DNA of 64,000 nucleotides from an uncultured Prevotellaceae bacterium. GTDB taxonomy: Bacteria; Bacteroidota; Bacteroidia; Bacteroidales; Bacteroidaceae. The notes beneath the pieces were generated by a model. The model ran no database searches and was not told the DNA's origin. It was given only the letters and a program-made list of their open reading frames with translations. Position 1 is the first letter of the stretch. Each line of letters begins with the position of its first letter. The stretch covers positions 1 to 64,000 of the forward strand of contig CACXIP010000031.1 in NCBI GenBank assembly GCA_902767775.1, in the 5' to 3' direction. Of the stretch, positions 35,951-44,193 are shown piece by piece. The translations under genes and the position numbers were made by a program.

Positions 35951-35958
35951 CAAAATTA
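35951..35958 (-). promoter_or_regulatory. Aminotransferase promoter -7 box (TAATTTTG)
   Basis: Exact TAnnTTTG match on the minus strand, 30 bp before the start and directly beside the upstream terminator T-run. Confidence 0.6.
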
Positions 35959-35960
35959 GA

Positions 35961-36014
35961 TAAAAAAAATCATAAAGCGGGCAAAATACATTTTTATTTG
36001 TATTTTGCCCGCTT
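35961..36014 (-). terminator. Intrinsic terminator after the GH127 gene
   Basis: Perfect 16-bp arms (35975-35990 and 35999-36014) with an 8-base loop. On the minus strand a T-run (35961-35969) follows. The -7 box of the next gene begins within the following bases. Confidence 0.9.
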
Positions 36015-36073
36015 AATCTTCAATCTTCAATCTTTAATTTTTCATTTTTCATTTTTCATCTTTCATCTTCCAT
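36015..36073. repeat. ATCTTCA / TTTTTCA microrepeats
   Basis: A pyrimidine-rich run of ATCTTCA and TTTTTCA 7-bp units fills the space between the GH127 stop and its terminator. Confidence 0.6.
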
Positions 36074-38500
36074 CTACCTCACTTCCCATTCATAGATGCC
36101 AGCTGAGTTGTCGTCGGGAAGGGTGACCTCCAGACGGAGGGCTTTCGTCTCCACTGGGTCGAAATGAACCGTGCAGGCTTCACCTTTGGCCGATGGATAT
36201 TGGTCGGCTCCTGTGACTGGAGTCCAGTCGCCCATTCCGGATTGGTAGAGAAGGCGCCATGACTTGGGAATGCGACAACCGCCCCAGGGACCATCGTCAA
36301 ACCAATATACGGTGGCACTCTGCACGGTGGCTGCCTCGGGAAACTCATAGGTGAGCCATTCGGTGGATTGTTTCTTCGGCCACCAGTGGAAATAGGGTAT
36401 CGAACGGTCATTCTCATCCTTCGGGATGAGACGGTCGTTGATGGCGCTGATGGAAGCAGCCTCATGCGATGAGGTGACCTTCGACTCGGAGGCGAGGGTG
36501 GCGGGCTGTGCCGGTGAGGTGGCACTCAGGTCTTGTGCCTGCCATACGCGCATCTTGCCCGGTCCGCGGTGGCACCATGCATAGTAAGGGATGAGTTTCA
36601 ACTCTACATCTTTGGTGGCGAGGCGTCCCTGTTTGTCGAAATCGAGTGTCTGTGCCTGGGTAATGAGCATCTTGATGGGGGTATTGGCAATGGTGCCGTC
36701 GGTGATGGAGAATTCTGGCGACTGGTTGACCAGTCCGCTCATCAGGTCGAAGTTGTTGTCGGGCCACTCGGCGCAGTATACCAGCGGACCGCGCTCAAAA
36801 CACACCATGCCTCGGTCGGCTTCCACCTTGCGGTTGGCTTTTACGGTGCGTGGCTGCATGTCGAAATGGATGTTCACCACGTCACCTTTGCGCCAGGAAC
36901 GGTCGATAGTCAAATAACCGTCGTCGGTAAGTACGCCGGATGACTTCTTCCCGTTGACCGTCACCTTGTAGGCGAGGCGCTTGTCATCGGTATATTGGTA
37001 GAGGTTGCCGGGGGTGACTTCACCGCGCACCCAACCAGGGATGCGGATTTTCAAGGCAAACTGTCCGGCTTGGTTCTTGGTCACCTTGAGGGCAATGTCA
37101 CCGTCCCAAGGATACTGTGTCTCTTGCTCCAAAGTCACGCGCTTCCCCTGCACGTCGAGTTCGCTCTTGTTGGAGAGGAAGAGGTTGACGTAGACATCCC
37201 TGTCGTGAACGGCATAGACATAGCCGGGGAGAGAGGGAATAAAGCGGCAGATGTTGCTCGGACAGCAGGCGCAGCCAAACCATGCCTGGCGTTGGTGCTG
37301 ACCCATAGACTCTAAGGGATTGGGGTAGAAGAAGCCGTTGCCCTCGAGCGATACACCGGAGATGAGTCCGTTGTAGAGGGTGCGCTCCAGCACGTCGTAG
37401 TATTTCGACTCGCCATGGAGCAGGAACAGACGGTAGTTGACATACACATTGCCGATGGCGGCACAGGTTTCGCAGTAGGCGCTCATATTGGGCAGTTGGT
37501 AGTTTTTGCCGAATGCCTCACCGCTGGAGGTGGCTCCGATACCGCCGGTGATGTAGAGCTTCTTGCTGACGATGTTCTCCCAGATACGGTCGATGGCTTC
37601 AATATATGCCTTGTCACCGGTGAGGGCGGCAACATCCGCCATGCCGGCATACATATAGGCGGCCCTGACGGCATGCCCCACTGCCTCATCTTGTTCCACG
37701 ACGGGCTTGTGGGCCTGAGAGTAATCGTGCTTGATGGTGGTCTTGCCACGATAGTCGAGGAAGAATTTCGCCTCGTCGAGGTATTTCTTCTCACCGGTGA
37801 CGAGATAGAGTTTGGCAAGTGCCATCTCTGCTATCTGATGCCCGGGCACTACGCAGGCTTGTCCAGGGTTGGGACCCACCTCGCGCACCACGCAGTCGGC
37901 ATAGCGGATGGCGATGTCGAGGAACTTCCTCGACCCGGTGGCTTGGTAGTGGGCAATGGCTCCTTCCACCATATGTCCGAGGTTGTAAAGCTCATGGCTC
38001 AGGTCCTCCTCCTTCACCCAGCGTTTGTCGCCCGCCCACTCGTGGGGGTGTTGTGGGTTCTGCGTGCGTGCGGTGTAGAGGTAACCATCAGGTTCTTGTG
38101 CGGCGGCGATGATGTCGAGCACAGAGTCGATGTATGCCACCAGTTTCTTGTCGGGATAGGTTTGGAGGATATAACTGGCTCCCTCAATGGTCTTGTAGGG
38201 GTCGGTATCGTCAAACGAGTATCCGCCTACCTTGAAGGTTTTTGAGGGGTCTTTCATATGCGCCGTGGCATTCACGAAATTGGTGTAGCGACCGGTCTCT
38301 TCGCATTTCGAGAAAGCAAGAGGGATGGTGACGTTGCGGCTGGCTTCCAGACGCTGTCCCCAGAATGTGCCGGGGGTGACCTTCACCTGTGTGAAGGGAA
38401 CTGGTGAGATGGGATAGCCGTGGGATACGGCCTGCTCTTGTGCATTTGTTGCACCTAAGCCCAGCATTGTGGTGATAATGACTGTTGCAATTCTTCTCAT
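36074..38500 (-). CDS. GH127-type beta-L-arabinofuranosidase (DUF1680)
   Basis: The 808-residue secreted protein has a signal peptide (RRIATVIITTMLGLGATNAQ). An (alpha/alpha)6-barrel with the GH127 zinc-cysteine centre follows: CETC (343-346) supplies Glu and Cys, and GCACCP (409-414) supplies the remaining cysteines including the nucleophile. A beta-sandwich follows, and the last 110 residues resemble a discoidin-like carbohydrate-binding domain. Characterised members release beta-L-arabinofuranose. The Met at 38500 is chosen because the promoter (38523-38553) lies inside the longer frame. It is transcribed alone. Confidence 0.88.
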   Translation of the reverse strand: MRRIATVIITTMLGLGATNAQEQAVSHGYPISPVPFTQVKVTPGTFWGQRLEASRNVTIPLAFSKCEETGRYTNFVNATAHMKDPSKTFKVGGYSFDDTDPYKTIEGASYILQTYPDKKLVAYIDSVLDIIAAAQEPDGYLYTARTQNPQHPHEWAGDKRWVKEEDLSHELYNLGHMVEGAIAHYQATGSRKFLDIAIRYADCVVREVGPNPGQACVVPGHQIAEMALAKLYLVTGEKKYLDEAKFFLDYRGKTTIKHDYSQAHKPVVEQDEAVGHAVRAAYMYAGMADVAALTGDKAYIEAIDRIWENIVSKKLYITGGIGATSSGEAFGKNYQLPNMSAYCETCAAIGNVYVNYRLFLLHGESKYYDVLERTLYNGLISGVSLEGNGFFYPNPLESMGQHQRQAWFGCACCPSNICRFIPSLPGYVYAVHDRDVYVNLFLSNKSELDVQGKRVTLEQETQYPWDGDIALKVTKNQAGQFALKIRIPGWVRGEVTPGNLYQYTDDKRLAYKVTVNGKKSSGVLTDDGYLTIDRSWRKGDVVNIHFDMQPRTVKANRKVEADRGMVCFERGPLVYCAEWPDNNFDLMSGLVNQSPEFSITDGTIANTPIKMLITQAQTLDFDKQGRLATKDVELKLIPYYAWCHRGPGKMRVWQAQDLSATSPAQPATLASESKVTSSHEAASISAINDRLIPKDENDRSIPYFHWWPKKQSTEWLTYEFPEAATVQSATVYWFDDGPWGGCRIPKSWRLLYQSGMGDWTPVTGADQYPSAKGEACTVHFDPVETKALRLEVTLPDDNSAGIYEWEVR

Positions 38501-38522
38501 GATGGTTTGTAGTTTGTTTGTG

Positions 38523-38553
38523 CAAAGATACGAATAAGCGAGAGGAAAACAAA
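38523..38553 (-). promoter_or_regulatory. GH127 promoter TTTG-N19-TATCTTTG
   Basis: On the minus strand the -33 TTTG (38550-38553) and perfect -7 TATCTTTG (38523-38530) have a 19-bp spacer, 23 bp before the start. It sits in an element that resembles the MerR-gene promoter repeat. Confidence 0.82.
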
Positions 38554-38595
38554 ATAAAAACGGAGTTTTTAAATTTTGCTTTCCCGAGTAACGGA
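38523..38595 (-). repeat. Diverged copy of the promoter-bearing repeat
   Basis: It shares with the array at 43816-44064 the CAAAG-TA start, CGAG direct repeats (38539-38542 and 38585-38588), inner inverted arms (GGAAA 38544-38548 and TTTCC 38580-38584) and the -33 position just after the left arm. Arm sequence differs but complementarity is kept. Confidence 0.65.
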
Positions 38596-38635
38596 TTGGG
38601 CAACACACAAAATGAAGCCCCGAATATCAATATCA

Positions 38636-38731
38636 ACACAGAGGCACAGAGATACAGAGTTTTTATTTTTACACAGAGGCACAGAGATACAGAGTTTTTA
38701 TTTTTCTCTGTGTCTTTGTATCTCTGTGTTG
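38636..38731. repeat. CACAGAG repeats, two direct and one inverted
   Basis: Two 35-bp direct copies (38636-38670, 38671-38705) are followed by an inverted, partly matching copy (38706-38731), so the segment can fold as a long hairpin. A related copy lies at 44084-44113. The rest of the 444-bp gap between the GH127 and metallopeptidase starts has no gene that I can support. Confidence 0.8.
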
Positions 38732-38898
38732 TATTTATATATGGAAGCGGCATTATCTTCGATGCCTGCATCAAAGAGCAAAATTCCGATAAAGAGAGCA
38801 AAATGCTGATTTATTTGCATTTTCAAGCGTGAGGGATGTATCCAAACAGAATGGAAAGGTTTTCGCAGAGAAATGTATTTGATGTCGATTTTTTTTGC

Positions 38899-38906
38899 TT
38901 ACTTTG
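38899..38906 (+). promoter_or_regulatory. Promoter -7 box (TTACTTTG)
   Basis: One mismatch to TAnnTTTG, 38 bp before the ATG at 38945. A TTTG at 38878-38881 is 17 bp upstream. Confidence 0.55.
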
Positions 38907-38944
38907 CAGCATCTAAAGCAAACGACACATAACTTGAAAACTAA

Positions 38945-40189
38945 ATGAGAAAACATTTCTTTCTTGCCTTATTGCTGCTGGCGTCTGTTTCCGCCAACGC
39001 ACAGTTAGCCACAGACCCCGGCAAACGTATCTACATCCCTGAGGACCTGCGGCATATGAGACTCGACAACGATTCTTCCATGTGGAGTTGGAAACGTTCG
39101 GCGGAGACGCGTGACCTCATCTTCATGTGGCAGAAGGGTTTCGGCCATGACCTTCAGAACCCTCCCCAGCTGGATGGCAAGCCGATGGGAGTCAACCTTA
39201 GTGTACTGATGGACAGGGTGCAGTCATTCTATACCTTTTTCCACGATACTCTGCGCTTCTCACAGCCAGGGTCGAAAGCTGACCAGTACAAAATGATGGT
39301 CATGCTCCAGTACTCGCTCGACGGGACGGCCTATGGTGGCACCTACGACAACTTCATCGGTGCGCTGTGGGTGGCGCCCAACCGCATTCAGGACCATACG
39401 ATGAACTGTATGGCACATGAATTGGGACATTCGTTCCAAGCACAGATTATGGCTGATTCCATTGGCGATGCATGGGGTGGCTCAGGTTTCTTCGAGATGA
39501 CCTCACAATGGATGCTCTGGCAGGTGAACCCATGGTGGCTGCGGGATGAGAACTATCATTTGGAGGCTTTCAAAACGCTTACCCATAAGGCTTTCCTGGC
39601 GCTTGATAACATTTATCACTCTCCTTATGTCATCCAATGGTGGAGCGACTTGCATGGAAAGGAATCGATTGCCGAATTGTATCGGAAGGGACGTATCGGC
39701 GAGGACCCGGTCATCACCTACAAACGGTTGTATGGGATGTCGCAGCAACAGTTTAATGAGGAGATGATGAGGGGTTACCAGCACTTGGTTGACTTTGACT
39801 TCCTCCATGCGCAGCGCGAGACAAGGCAGTATGCTTGTCAGTGGTCCACACCGCTTGACACACTTAAGGGTGGGTGGATGCAGGCAAAGACAACGTTGGA
39901 GGAATATGGCTTCCACATCATTCCTCTGCCGGTGAAAAAGACAGCGAGAGTAGATGTGAAAGGCAAGAATGTGCTCTCTGCACTTGTGGGTATCACCACC
40001 GATGGACAACGTATATATGGCGATATCGGTGCTGGCAGACTGCCTGGTTTCAATGGCACTCTCCGCCACCTTTTTCTTGTGACAATGGGTGCTCCCTCAG
40101 AGCATATGATGTTGCGAATGCCCTCACAGGTGAATCCGCAATCCGACAACAAAATGCCTACCTTCCCCTATCAGTTCAGGGTTAGGTAG
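38945..40189 (+). CDS. Secreted putative zinc metallopeptidase (DUF6055-like)
   Basis: The 414-residue protein has a signal peptide (RKHFFLALLLLASVSANAQ). A gluzincin-type motif HELGHS lies at 158-163 within NCMAHELGHSFQAQ. Other features are an SWKRSAETRDLIFMWQKGFG segment near 47-67 and a beta-rich C-terminus. The layout resembles the DUF6055 family of secreted proteins with an HExxH motif; peptidase activity is inferred from the motif only. It is transcribed alone, convergent with alaS. Confidence 0.72.
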   Translation: MRKHFFLALLLLASVSANAQLATDPGKRIYIPEDLRHMRLDNDSSMWSWKRSAETRDLIFMWQKGFGHDLQNPPQLDGKPMGVNLSVLMDRVQSFYTFFHDTLRFSQPGSKADQYKMMVMLQYSLDGTAYGGTYDNFIGALWVAPNRIQDHTMNCMAHELGHSFQAQIMADSIGDAWGGSGFFEMTSQWMLWQVNPWWLRDENYHLEAFKTLTHKAFLALDNIYHSPYVIQWWSDLHGKESIAELYRKGRIGEDPVITYKRLYGMSQQQFNEEMMRGYQHLVDFDFLHAQRETRQYACQWSTPLDTLKGGWMQAKTTLEEYGFHIIPLPVKKTARVDVKGKNVLSALVGITTDGQRIYGDIGAGRLPGFNGTLRHLFLVTMGAPSEHMMLRMPSQVNPQSDNKMPTFPYQFRVR

Positions 40190-40206
40190 GCATGGGCTGA
40201 CCTATA

Positions 40207-40228
40207 GCGCATCCTGCTTGAGGATGTG
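40207..40228. terminator. Weak hairpin between convergent genes
   Basis: CATCCT (40210-40215) and AGGATG (40221-40226) form a six-base stem between the metallopeptidase and alaS stops. There is no strong U-tract. Confidence 0.35.
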
Positions 40229-42847
40229 TTATTTCAAAGCGAGTTCCACCACTTTGTCAACAGCAGAGGAGAGACCGTCGGGGTCTTTTCCTCCGGCGGA
40301 GGCGAAGTGGGGCTGACCGCCGCCACCGCCCTTGATGAGCTTGGCGGCCTCGCGCACCAGCTGTCCGGCGTTGAGGTTGTATTCCTTCACCATGTCCTCG
40401 CTGAGCATCACATTGAGCATGGGCTTGCCTTCATGCAGAGTGCCAAGTACGCAGACCAGCATCTCTGGGAAGTTTTGCCGCACTTTAAACACAAGGTCTT
40501 TGGCTGTGGCTGGGTCGATGGGCAGCACACTCTTCACTACATGGATGCCATTGATGACCTGGGCACTTTCAACCAGTCGCTCCTTGATGCGCTCGGTTGT
40601 CTGGGCACGGAAACTTTCAATCTGCTTCTTCATCGCTTCGTGCTCATTCACATATTTCTCCATGACACCACGCAGGTCCTTGGCGTTGTTGAACATCTCG
40701 CGGATGCTGCTCAGCTGGTCTTCCATCAAGTAGAACAACTCCTCAAACTGCTTGCCGGTCTTGGCTTCCACACGGCGTATGCCGGCTGCGACACTGCTCT
40801 CGGAGACAATCTTGAAGAAACCGATGCGACCAGTCGACTGAGCGTGGATGCCGCCGCAAAGTTCACAGCTGGGTCCGAAACGCACTACGCGCACCTTGTC
40901 GCCATATTTCTCACCAAAGAGGGCGATGGCACCCATCTGACGGGCTTCGTCGATAGGCATGTGGCGGTGCTCGTCGAGGGCGATGTCCTGACGGATGAGG
41001 TCATTGACCATCCGCTCCACCTGACGGAGTTCCTCTGCGGTCACTTTCTGGAAGTGGGAGAAGTCGAAGCGAAGCGTGTCGGGACTGACAAACGAACCCT
41101 TTTGCTCCACATGGTCACCCAGCACCTGTTTCAGTGCATAGTCGAGCAGGTGGGTGGCTGTGTGGTTGGCAGCGCATGCATCGCGCAGGTCGGTGTCCAC
41201 ACAGGCCATGAAATCGGCCTCTGGGTCTTTGGGCAGCGCCTTGACGATATGGATGCTCTGATTGTTCTCACGTTTGGTGTCGATGATTTCCACCGTCTCG
41301 TTCTCACTCACGATAACGCCACGGTCACCTACCTGACCACCCATCTCACCATAGAAGGGGGTGTTGTCGAGCACCAGTTCATAATAGGTGTTCTTCTTCT
41401 GGGTCACCTTGCGGTAGCGCAGGATATGGCACTCATATTCTGTGTAGTCGTAGCCAACAAACTGCTGCTCGCCCTCGCGGAGTTCCACCCAGTCGCTGTT
41501 CTCCACAACGGCGGCATTGCGGGCGCGGGCTTTCTGTTTCTGCATCTCCTCATCAAACTGCTTTTCATCAACGGTGTAACCATTCTCACGCAGGATGAGT
41601 TGGGTGAGGTCGAGGGGGAATCCGTAGGTGTCAAACAGGCGGAAGGCCTGACGGCCGTCGAGCACGGTCTCGCCATGGGCACGCAGTTCGTCCATGTCGC
41701 CGTTGAGCAGGCTGATACCTTTGTCGAGGGTGCGGAGGAAAGCGTCTTCCTCTTCCTTCATCACATGGCTGATGAGCTGCTGCTGGGCGGGAAGTTCGGG
41801 ATAGGAGGGTCCCATCTCAGCGACGAGGATGGGGATGAGTTTGTAGATGAAGGCTTCCTTTTGGTTGAGGAAGGTGTAGGCATAGCGCACGGCACGGCGC
41901 AGGATGCGGCGGATGACGTAGCCTGCCTTGGCATTGCCGGGCAACTGACCGTCGGCGATGCTGAAGGAGACGGCGCGCAGGTGGTCGGCAATGACGCGCA
42001 TGGCGATGTCGGTGTCTTCTTTCTCGCCATACTTCATGCCCGACAGACGCTCAATCTCGTGGATGATGGGCTGGAAGATGTCGGTGTCGTAGTTGGATGT
42101 CTTGCCCTGGATGGAACGTACGAGGCGCTCAAAACCCATTCCGGTGTCGATGACATTCATCGAGAGCTTCTCCAACGAACCGTCGGCTTTGCGGTTGAAC
42201 TGCATGAACACGAGGTTCCATATCTCAATGACCTGTGGGTCGTCCTTGTTGACCAACTCACGGCCGGGCACCTTTGCCTTCTCCTCAGCACTTCGTGAGT
42301 CGAGATGGATTTCAGAGCAGGGTCCACAGGGACCGGTATCGCCCATTTCCCAGAAATTGTCGTGCTTGTTGCCGTTGATGATATGGTCGGTGGGAACAAT
42401 CTTTGCCCAATATGATGCTGCCTCATCGTCACGCTCAAGACCATCTTCCTTGGAACCCTCAAAGACGGTGACGTAGAGGTCGGCTGGGTTGAGTTTCAGC
42501 ACGTCAACAAGGTATTCCCATGCCCAGGCGATGGCTTCCTCCTTGAAATAATCACCGAAGCTCCAGTTGCCGAGCATCTCAAACATCGTGTGGTGGTAGG
42601 TGTCGTGACCCACTTCCTCCAGGTCATTGTGCTTGCCGCTGACACGGAGACATTTCTGGCTGTCCGCACGGCGGCGTGGCTCAGGGTTGCGGGTGCCGAG
42701 GATGATGTCTTTCCATTGGTTCATGCCGGCATTGGTGAACATCAGGGTGGGGTCGTCTTTTACTACCATCGGAGCAGAGGGGACGATGGTGTGGCCTTTC
42801 GACTCAAAAAACTGTTTGAATGAGTCGCGGATTTCGTTGGCTGTCAT
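40229..42847 (-). CDS. alaS: Alanine--tRNA ligase
   Basis: The 872-residue cytoplasmic synthetase has standard length. The N-terminus is [18 protein letters not shown], motif 2-region residues are present, and the editing domain carries the HTATHLL and [10 protein letters not shown] motifs. The C-terminal domain ends in a [14 protein letters not shown] glycine-rich segment. The frame is open far upstream (to 43123, overlapping the phosphatase gene), but the real start is ATG 42847 or the adjacent ATG 42850. Both lie downstream of the TAATTTTG box at 42889-42896. Confidence 0.96.
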   Translation of the reverse strand: MTANEIRDSFKQFFESKGHTIVPSAPMVVKDDPTLMFTNAGMNQWKDIILGTRNPEPRRRADSQKCLRVSGKHNDLEEVGHDTYHHTMFEMLGNWSFGDYFKEEAIAWAWEYLVDVLKLNPADLYVTVFEGSKEDGLERDDEAASYWAKIVPTDHIINGNKHDNFWEMGDTGPCGPCSEIHLDSRSAEEKAKVPGRELVNKDDPQVIEIWNLVFMQFNRKADGSLEKLSMNVIDTGMGFERLVRSIQGKTSNYDTDIFQPIIHEIERLSGMKYGEKEDTDIAMRVIADHLRAVSFSIADGQLPGNAKAGYVIRRILRRAVRYAYTFLNQKEAFIYKLIPILVAEMGPSYPELPAQQQLISHVMKEEEDAFLRTLDKGISLLNGDMDELRAHGETVLDGRQAFRLFDTYGFPLDLTQLILRENGYTVDEKQFDEEMQKQKARARNAAVVENSDWVELREGEQQFVGYDYTEYECHILRYRKVTQKKNTYYELVLDNTPFYGEMGGQVGDRGVIVSENETVEIIDTKRENNQSIHIVKALPKDPEADFMACVDTDLRDACAANHTATHLLDYALKQVLGDHVEQKGSFVSPDTLRFDFSHFQKVTAEELRQVERMVNDLIRQDIALDEHRHMPIDEARQMGAIALFGEKYGDKVRVVRFGPSCELCGGIHAQSTGRIGFFKIVSESSVAAGIRRVEAKTGKQFEELFYLMEDQLSSIREMFNNAKDLRGVMEKYVNEHEAMKKQIESFRAQTTERIKERLVESAQVINGIHVVKSVLPIDPATAKDLVFKVRQNFPEMLVCVLGTLHEGKPMLNVMLSEDMVKEYNLNAGQLVREAAKLIKGGGGGQPHFASAGGKDPDGLSSAVDKVVELALK

Positions 42848-42888
42848 CATTTTTGTATCTAAATTTGTTGATTTTCTGAAAATTGCTG

Positions 42889-42896
42889 CAAAATTA
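42889..42896 (-). promoter_or_regulatory. alaS promoter -7 box (TAATTTTG)
   Basis: Exact TAnnTTTG match on the minus strand, 39 bp before the start, in the gap between the phosphatase gene and alaS. Confidence 0.6.
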
Positions 42897-42929
42897 CTGC
42901 TTTTTTTCCAAAAAAAGAAAATATGGCGT

Positions 42930-43415
42930 CTATTTGATGCTGTTGAGCAATCCCTGACAGGCATCTTCCAATAGTTCGATGACCAATTCAAAGGCATGGT
43001 CGTTGCTGTAATAGGGGTCGGGGACGCTCTTGTGCATGGGGTGGTGGGTGAGGTAGTCGGCCATGCAGACAACCTTGCGCAGGTCGTAGGGACTCCTTGC
43101 ACGCGAGGAAATCTGGCTGACATTGTCCTCGTCCATCCCTACAATCAGGTCAAAACGGTCAAAATCGACAGCGGAAAACTGTCGTGCGATGCTGTCAAAC
43201 TCATAGCCGTGGCGCCTGCCATGCCGCCGCATGCGCTCATCGGGCAACTCGCCTACATGCCACGGACCAATGCCCGCTGAGTCCACCTCAGCAATATGCT
43301 CCAGATTTTCTACCTTGAGCAGGTGCTTCATGATGCCTTCTGCTGCCGGTGAGCGGCAGATATTGCCTAAACACACGAAAAGTATGCGTTGCTTCCTGAA
43401 ATATGGTCTGGCCAT
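42930..43415 (-). CDS. Low-molecular-weight protein tyrosine phosphatase
   Basis: The 161-residue cytoplasmic protein has the family P-loop CLGNICRS (Cys15 to Arg21, CX5R) near the N-terminus and the acid motif DPYY near residue 134, with normal family length. Such enzymes often regulate tyrosine kinases of capsule synthesis, but none is in the window. It lies 33 bp after the MerR-type regulator gene on the same strand and probably shares its promoter array. Confidence 0.92.
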   Translation of the reverse strand: MARPYFRKQRILFVCLGNICRSPAAEGIMKHLLKVENLEHIAEVDSAGIGPWHVGELPDERMRRHGRRHGYEFDSIARQFSAVDFDRFDLIVGMDEDNVSQISSRARSPYDLRKVVCMADYLTHHPMHKSVPDPYYSNDHAFELVIELLEDACQGLLNSIK

Positions 43416-43448
43416 CGTTTGTATGCTAAATATGAACTACTAACTAAC

Positions 43449-43793
43449 TTAGCTCAGTCTTTCCAATTGCTGCTTGAGTTCGGTCAGTTCGTCACGGATG
43501 GATATTAGGCTCTCCAGCACTTTTGCGGTTTTCTCCACACCGCTGCGGTTCTCGTTGAGCATCTTGCGGGCGGCGGACAGCTTGAAACCGCGCACCTTCA
43601 CCAAGTTGTAGATGATGGCGATATGGTCGATGTCTTTTTGGGTGTATTGCCTGATTTTGTTGCCAGTGGTCTGTGGCTTGATGTGCGGAAACTCAGTTTC
43701 CCAGTAGCGCAGCAAACTCTCGTTGACACCAAACTTTGCTGCCACTTCCTTGATGGAATAGTATGTTTTGCGGGATTTTTTCTCTTCGCTCAT
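43449..43793 (-). CDS. MerR-family transcriptional regulator
   Basis: The 114-residue protein has an N-terminal MerR winged helix (YYSIKEVAAKFGVNESLLRYWETEFP, about 11-36), the KIRQYTQKDIDHI wing and a C-terminal coiled coil. No effector-binding domain follows. Short MerR-like proteins of this type are common in Bacteroidota; the target is unknown. The start at 43793 is preferred, with the promoter box 23 bp upstream. Three tandem promoter repeats precede it. Confidence 0.87.
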   Translation of the reverse strand: MSEEKKSRKTYYSIKEVAAKFGVNESLLRYWETEFPHIKPQTTGNKIRQYTQKDIDHIAIIYNLVKVRGFKLSAARKMLNENRSGVEKTAKVLESLISIRDELTELKQQLERLS

Positions 43794-43815
43794 GATTCTC
43801 TTTCTTTTGCGCACG

Positions 43816-43846
43816 CAAAGTTAGTGAAAGCCGAGAGCAATTCAAA
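43816..43846 (-). promoter_or_regulatory. MerR-gene promoter TTTG-N19-TAACTTTG
   Basis: On the minus strand the -33 TTTG (43843-43846) and perfect -7 TAACTTTG (43816-43823) have a 19-bp spacer. Identical promoters recur 91 and 182 bp upstream (43907-43937 and 43998-44028). Confidence 0.85.
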
Positions 43847-44064
43847 ACAAAATACGAAGTTTTTGATTATGAATTGCCGAGGCGCATCCTAACTTCGATT
43901 TATCTTCAAAGTTAGTGAAAGCCGAGAGCAATTCAAAACAAAATACGAAGTTTTTGTTTTTGAATTGCCGAGGCGCATCCTAACTTCGATTTATCTTCAA
44001 AGTTAGTGAAAGCCGAGAGCAATTCAAAACAAAATACGAAGTTTTTGTTTCTGAATTGCCGAGG
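43816..44064 (-). repeat. Triple tandem 91-bp promoter-bearing repeat
   Basis: Three nearly identical copies start at 43816, 43907 and 43998; the third ends early at 44064. Each holds the full promoter, a GCAATTC/GAATTGC inverted pair (43837-43843 and 43871-43877 in copy 1) and flanking CCGAG direct repeats (43831-43835 and 43877-43881). Copies differ mainly in the loop. This array fills most of the 400-bp gap between the MerR gene and susD. Confidence 0.92.
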
Positions 44065-44083
44065 TGGGAGTGGCTTATCCTAA

Positions 44084-44113
44084 TATCTCTGTGCCTTTGT
44101 GTCTCTGTGTTGG
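44084..44113. repeat. CACAGAG-type dispersed repeat
   Basis: A 30-bp segment of the same type as 38636-38731, here in the CTCTGTG orientation, directly beyond the promoter array. Confidence 0.75.
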
Positions 44114-44137
44114 ATTTGAGTTAACAGTGATAATGCG

Positions 44138-44167
44138 AAAACCCGGAACCATCTTCGTGGTCCCGGG
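44138..44167 (-). terminator. Intrinsic terminator of the susCD operon
   Basis: Ten-base GC-rich arms (44142-44151 and 44158-44167) with one wobble and a six-base loop. On the minus strand TTTT follows. It lies 27 bp past the susD stop. Confidence 0.9.
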
Positions 44168-44193
44168 CTTTCTTTCTGTATGAGATAGACAGT

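Noticed and set aside
40226-42298. 690-codon open frame on the + strand
   Set aside because: It mirrors alaS codon structure. AlaS motifs on the minus strand are unambiguous.
43816-44064. Possible CRISPR array
   Set aside because: The three 91-bp units have no unique spacers; differences are confined to a short loop. They carry promoters instead.
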